Shown piece after piece: positions 40,226 through 44,052 of a stretch of 44,052 bases of DNA. The notes under the pieces are model-generated. The model saw nothing but the letters and a program-made list of their open reading frames with translations, searched no databases and was not told the origin of the DNA. Source of the DNA: Phycisphaeraceae bacterium (GTDB lineage Bacteria > Planctomycetota > Phycisphaerae > Phycisphaerales > Phycisphaeraceae). Numbering within the stretch: the stretch's first letter is position 1; each line of letters starts with the position of its first letter. The DNA is taken from the NCBI GenBank assembly GCA_028280965.1, contig JANQKT010000201.1:1-44052 (forward strand), written 5' to 3'. Both the position numbers and the translations under genes were made by a program.

Positions 40226-43200
40226 TCACTGGAACCGGAACCGCCCGATCTCGACGGCCTGGTCGCCGGCGCCTTCGACGTTGGCCCGGGAGAAGATCAC
40301 GATCAACCGGGCGGACTCGATCGCGCCGACGGTGAAGTCGTCCGCCGGGTAGCCCTGCACGACGATGTACGCCGCGAAGACGTCGCTGCGGTTGTCCGCG
40401 ACCTCCGCGAGCCACTTGGTGAGCATGATCTCTTCCTCGCGGTCGTCGATGACACCGTCGGCCAGGCCGGCGGGCGGCGCGAAGCCGCCGACGGTCGCCT
40501 CTTCGTCGGTCCAGTCGATACGGACACCGTTGCGGTAGGTGTTGCTGTTGTTGTCGGCGGCGGGGTTGCCGGTGAAGGTGGTGATGCCGGTGCCGCCGGT
40601 GTTCTGCCGCTGGATGTGCTCGTACAGCGAGCTGGTGTAGGCGATGCCGGGGATGTTGTCCGCGCCGATGCCGTGGTTGGTGAACTGGCGCAGGCTCTCG
40701 CGGCGTTCGATGATCGCCCGCGCGATGGCTCGCCGGGTCACCAGGTCCGGGTAGGGCAGCAGCCGGATCAGTGTCTCCTCGCTCGCGGTATTGAGGTTGA
40801 TCCGGCCGGGGACGAGCAGCTCCTCTTCGTCGGGGTTGTTCAGCGACCCGCCGCCGGTGTTGGCGTTGTCGTCGCCGTCGGCGTTGTCGCCGTCTTTACC
40901 GTCGGTCGCGGGGCTGTGGGTGGTCAGCTGCTCGAGCAGTATCAGGGCGTGCGGGACGTTGAGCACGCCGAACAGCCCCGACCCGTTGGTCTGGACATTG
41001 TTGTTGATGACGTCCGCGCGTTCGCCGGCGTTCGCGGCGGTGCTCGTCTTGTAGGGCAGCAGCAGCGCCCGGACACCGTCGCCGCCGACGCTCAGCGGGC
41101 TGGCGCCCTGGTTGGCGCGGTGGAAGGCCTCGGCCATGAGCCTGTCGTTGTCGTCCGCCGCCAGCGCGTCCGGCCCGATCAGCGGGATCTGCAGGATGTC
41201 GCCGACCCACTGCAGCCGGTTGCGCGGGTTGTCGTGCCAGGCGACCTGCTGGTCCAGGCCGTTGAGCCCGGCGAACGGGCCGGTCGCGGAGGGGTTGCGC
41301 GACTTGTCGCGCTCGGCGAGCTCGGAGATCGGCGTCGGCAGGCTGGCCGGGACCGCGGTAGCCGGGAAGGCATTGGAGCTGGGCGAGCCGAGTTCGGAGA
41401 CCTCGTCGTCGAAGCCCCGGGCGTTGGTGGACCGCGGGTCGGCGGTCACGGTCATCATCCGCAGGCCCTCGCCGATGCCCTGGAAGTCGGTCCGGATGTA
41501 GCCGAGGTAGCCGGGCATGATCGTCCCGGGCGTGACGTCTTCGGTGATCCTTTCCGGCGACACCTCGACCTCGCAGGCGCTGTACGCCCAGTTGGTTGGC
41601 GCGGTGATCTGGTCGGACGCGATCTGCGCCTCGGCCCGCAGCTCGACACGCACCTCCGTCTCGTTGGCCGGCCAGCGGAAGTTGACGTTGCCGGTGACAT
41701 CGATGCCGTCGGGCGCGGGGACGATGGTCATGTCGCCGGCGGCGTAGAGGTTGGTCAGGTCGTCGAGGTTGGCGGTGGTGGGCGCGCCGGTCGAGTCGTG
41801 CCGGATCAGCAGCACCTCGCCGGGGTCCAGCCGGTTGGTCGCGCCGATGCCCGGCAGGTCGGTCAGCCGGACCGAGGAGTTGTTGCCGATCTTGATGTAG
41901 ATCCGCTCCAGCGAGACGGACCGACCGACCCATTGGTTCGTCGCGGTGTCGAACTGGGCGTAGGGGTTGCCGATCTCGATCACGTAGCCCTGGCCGTTGA
42001 CGGGCGTGACCCAGGTCACCGTGTCCAGCGTCGTCGGCGGCATCGCCATCGGGTCGGCGGGGGTCACGTTCAACGCCGCGTACATCCGCTGGGTGTAGAC
42101 CTCGGTGATGTAGGGCAGCGCCTCGAACCCCGCCGTGCCGTCGTTGCGCACCGTCAGCGCGTTGTCCGCATCGATGTAGTCCGCGAGGTTGACCGCGAGC
42201 TGCCGGGCCATCTTCCGGCGGTCGCCGTTGAAGTGCGGGTAGCGGTTCAGCAGCGCGTTCGCGTTGGCGCCCGAGCTGAGCACTTCGAAGATCACGTCCT
42301 CAAGGTCGTCCAGCCCGCCGCTGCTCTGCACCGCCTCGTTGATGTCGAGCCTGTGCTGACGCGGCTCCTGCAGCGTGCGCTGCAGCGTGCCGAGGCTGCT
42401 GATCACCCCGTCGGGCCGACGCACCGACATCGCGCCGGTGAACGGCGAGAGGTGCTTGCGGATGTCGTTCTCCCAGAACTGCCGCTGGTTCCAGTTGCGG
42501 GCCGTGACCGTGTTGCCGGCCAGGAAGCTGTCCTCGGCCGCGTCACGCCGCAGCACCACGGACATGATGTCTTCCAGCAGCGTCGTGTTCGGGTTGTTCA
42601 GCCCGTTGCGATTGAGCAGCTCGAACGCATCGACCAGGCCGAAGGTCGAGTTGGCGGAGTAGTCGAAGCTGCTGGTGGTGGACGACTCGCCGTTGCGGGC
42701 AAACGTCGGGGAGACGAGCGACGCGCCGTGGTCCCAATAGTCGCGCCGGGTCCGGGTCAGCGGGTTCTCGGCGTTGCCGTCGTAGCCGGGAACCCCGCCG
42801 AGGACGGCGGCCGGGTTCCCGGTCATGCGGAAGCCCAGGGCGTTGCGCCAATCATTGCGCGCGGTGGTCGTGTTGATGCCCGACGCTGCGGCGTGGGAGG
42901 CGACCATCCCCGCGCCGTCCAGCTCCGTCGGCCCGTCGCCGCGCGCAAAGAACGGCAGGCCGTTGCCCCCGATCGCGGCGGTCGGGTCGGTGTTGAAGTT
43001 CCGCGTGTCGTCGTACTGCCCGATCGCCACGTTCACATCCATGCGCGCCGACAGGTCGACGATGCGCACCGCCATGGTGTAGCGGGTCGTGCCGATCTGC
43101 CGGATCGGCGCCCACTCCCACCGGCTGTCGCCGACGCCGTCGCCGTCCGCATCGACCAGCGGGCCGTTGGGGTCGGTCGCCGCCGGGATGGGGACGTTCA

Positions 43201-43861
43201 TGTCGGTCTGCAGCCCGGGCGCGGTGGTGTTGACGGGGTACTCCTGGGGCTGCCCGTCGCCGCGGGTCGTGGTGGACAGGTCGCGGCTGCCGCCCTGCCC
43301 GCCCAGGTACATGCCGCTGATGTTGGAAATCTTCGGCCAGACGCCGCGGATGTCGTTGGCGAACACCTGGCGGACGGAGTTGGCCGGCAGGCTGGTGCGG
43401 AAGTCCGGCGCGCTGGAGGCGAGCCAGCTGTCGTCGAACGCCCCGCCCAGCACATTGACCTGATTGCCGTTATAGATCGACTCGACCGTCCGCCCGAAGG
43501 CGGGCTGGCCCAGCGGCCCGGGGTTGGTCCAGGGGAAGTCCCACGGCTCGTCGCCCCCGCCGTTGGCGTTGTTGCCACCGATGAACTCGGCGTTGAACAT
43601 GTTCCCGTCGTTGTCCAGGAGGTCGTTGGTCGCCTGGTTGAGGATCTCGTCAACAACCGACTCGACGACGATGTCGATGTTCGAGACCGGCCGGGGGATG
43701 CGCTCGAAGCGCGTGACCTGCAGGAGCGTCGCGGCGAGCAGCGCCATCAGCACGATCGAGACGAGCACGAGCACGATCGCCGAGCCCCGCCGGTCGGCCT
43801 TCCCGCCGGCGCAGCAGCGCAGGCCCCGTCGCATCAAGTTGGTTGGATTGGCTTTGTTCAT
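40226..43861 (-). CDS. Giant GspK-like minor pseudopilin with helix-hairpin-helix end
   Basis: A 1211-residue protein. After a basic start, RRGSAIVLVLVSIVLMALLAA (about 24-44, shown in part) is a prepilin-type helix with Gly before the mature residue Ser, as in type II secretion minor pseudopilins. Near the C-terminus (about 1015-1060) VPGRINLNTASEETLIRLLP and RRAIARAIIERRESL form a helix-hairpin-helix motif of the kind found in GspK and ComEA. GspK normally has about 330 residues, so roughly 800 extra residues, rich in Asn, Asp and Thr, lie between. Likely role: tip or secreted-surface part of a pseudopilus. No other gsp gene is in the window. AGAG lies upstream of the ATG at 43861, and a T-run terminator follows the gene. 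Confidence 0.75.
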   Translation of the reverse strand: MNKANPTNLMRRGLRCCAGGKADRRGSAIVLVLVSIVLMALLAATLLQVTRFERIPRPVSNIDIVVESVVDEILNQATNDLLDNDGNMFNAEFIGGNNANGGGDEPWDFPWTNPGPLGQPAFGRTVESIYNGNQVNVLGGAFDDSWLASSAPDFRTSLPANSVRQVFANDIRGVWPKISNISGMYLGGQGGSRDLSTTTRGDGQPQEYPVNTTAPGLQTDMNVPIPAATDPNGPLVDADGDGVGDSRWEWAPIRQIGTTRYTMAVRIVDLSARMDVNVAIGQYDDTRNFNTDPTAAIGGNGLPFFARGDGPTELDGAGMVASHAAASGINTTTARNDWRNALGFRMTGNPAAVLGGVPGYDGNAENPLTRTRRDYWDHGASLVSPTFARNGESSTTSSFDYSANSTFGLVDAFELLNRNGLNNPNTTLLEDIMSVVLRRDAAEDSFLAGNTVTARNWNQRQFWENDIRKHLSPFTGAMSVRRPDGVISSLGTLQRTLQEPRQHRLDINEAVQSSGGLDDLEDVIFEVLSSGANANALLNRYPHFNGDRRKMARQLAVNLADYIDADNALTVRNDGTAGFEALPYITEVYTQRMYAALNVTPADPMAMPPTTLDTVTWVTPVNGQGYVIEIGNPYAQFDTATNQWVGRSVSLERIYIKIGNNSSVRLTDLPGIGATNRLDPGEVLLIRHDSTGAPTTANLDDLTNLYAAGDMTIVPAPDGIDVTGNVNFRWPANETEVRVELRAEAQIASDQITAPTNWAYSACEVEVSPERITEDVTPGTIMPGYLGYIRTDFQGIGEGLRMMTVTADPRSTNARGFDDEVSELGSPSSNAFPATAVPASLPTPISELAERDKSRNPSATGPFAGLNGLDQQVAWHDNPRNRLQWVGDILQIPLIGPDALAADDNDRLMAEAFHRANQGASPLSVGGDGVRALLLPYKTSTAANAGERADVINNNVQTNGSGLFGVLNVPHALILLEQLTTHSPATDGKDGDNADGDDNANTGGGSLNNPDEEELLVPGRINLNTASEETLIRLLPYPDLVTRRAIARAIIERRESLRQFTNHGIGADNIPGIAYTSSLYEHIQRQNTGGTGITTFTGNPAADNNSNTYRNGVRIDWTDEEATVGGFAPPAGLADGVIDDREEEIMLTKWLAEVADNRSDVFAAYIVVQGYPADDFTVGAIESARLIVIFSRANVEGAGDQAVEIGRFRFQ

Positions 43862-44052
43862 GGCTGCTCTTTCTCGTTCTGTCCGGCGTCTGCCGGCCTG
43901 GCCTTCACCACTTCAACACCCGTCGTCCCCCGCCCCGATCCGCCGCGGCAGACCCCTCCGGGTGCCGCTGCGGCCCACCCCCGCCCCCGGAATAGCCCCC
44001 GCCATCTCCGTTGTGAAACATACCGAACGACGATGGAACTCCGGCGTTCGGT
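43862..44052. other. Upstream region of the GspK-like gene, cut by window edge
   Basis: Contains the ribosome-binding region of the GspK-like gene and, at the very end, ACCGAACG (44022-44029) inverted as CGTTCGGT (44045-44052) with 15 bases between. The inverted repeat may extend beyond the window. No gene seen. Confidence 0.4.

Overview
The window is GC-rich, gene-dense chromosomal DNA that looks like a planctomycete, probably of the Phycisphaerae. This is an inference, not a database result. It rests on a PEP-CTERM protein with dockerin-like calcium loops, a PEP-CTERM-associated (TIGR03087-type) glycosyltransferase, two secreted DUF2961 (GH172-type) proteins, pilin-like secreted proteins, a membrane pyrophosphatase, and many short dispersed inverted repeats between genes.

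Layout. 1-2023: chaperone pair, a zinc-finger-less DnaJ (CbpA-like) upstream of clpB, which is cut by the left edge. 2342-5443: a zincin-like lipoprotein, a scar of an IS3-type transposase gene abutting tRNA-Asn, a lone PotA/FbpC-type ABC ATPase, and a gene-free repeat-bearing stretch. 5444-13231: an AT-richer PEP-CTERM repeat protein, a PBP4-type carboxypeptidase, a minus-strand operon (glycosyltransferase, YiiX-like cysteine hydrolase, small exported protein), a pilin-like protein and a secreted protein of uncertain family. 13497-20968: a LysR regulator followed by gltB and gltD, the two subunits of NADPH glutamate synthase. 21028-22273: a histone-deacetylase-fold gene lying between two direct repeats. 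22354-28665: two DUF2961 proteins and an aldo/keto reductase, then a PrsW-type membrane protease and a small SET protein. 28887-31252: thrS with a threonine-rich leader peptide and an intrinsic terminator. 31551-35724: membrane pyrophosphatase, an aminotransferase and two small conserved-looking proteins. 35867-43861: trmB, a PrcB-like lipoprotein, the TIGR03087-type glycosyltransferase overlapping pyruvate kinase, and a very large GspK-like pseudopilin facing them.

Two observations stand out. First, thrS is preceded by a 24-codon open frame with 12 Thr codons, eight of them consecutive. Downstream lie a terminator hairpin with a T-run and a competing antiterminator pairing, and a TTGACA promoter sits just upstream. 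This is the textbook layout of ribosome-mediated transcription attenuation, on a gene whose known regulation elsewhere is translational (E. coli) or T-box (Firmicutes). Second, at least six intergenic sites carry paired inverted arms in which each arm is itself a hairpin, and at several sites the arms differ by changes that keep the stem paired. Several arms share a TTAGCCG-like head. This resembles REP/BIME elements, and no RAYT transposase is visible in the window.

Starts were chosen by ribosome-binding sites, signal peptides and family N-termini, so several differ from the longest open frame. All functional names come from recognising motifs by eye.
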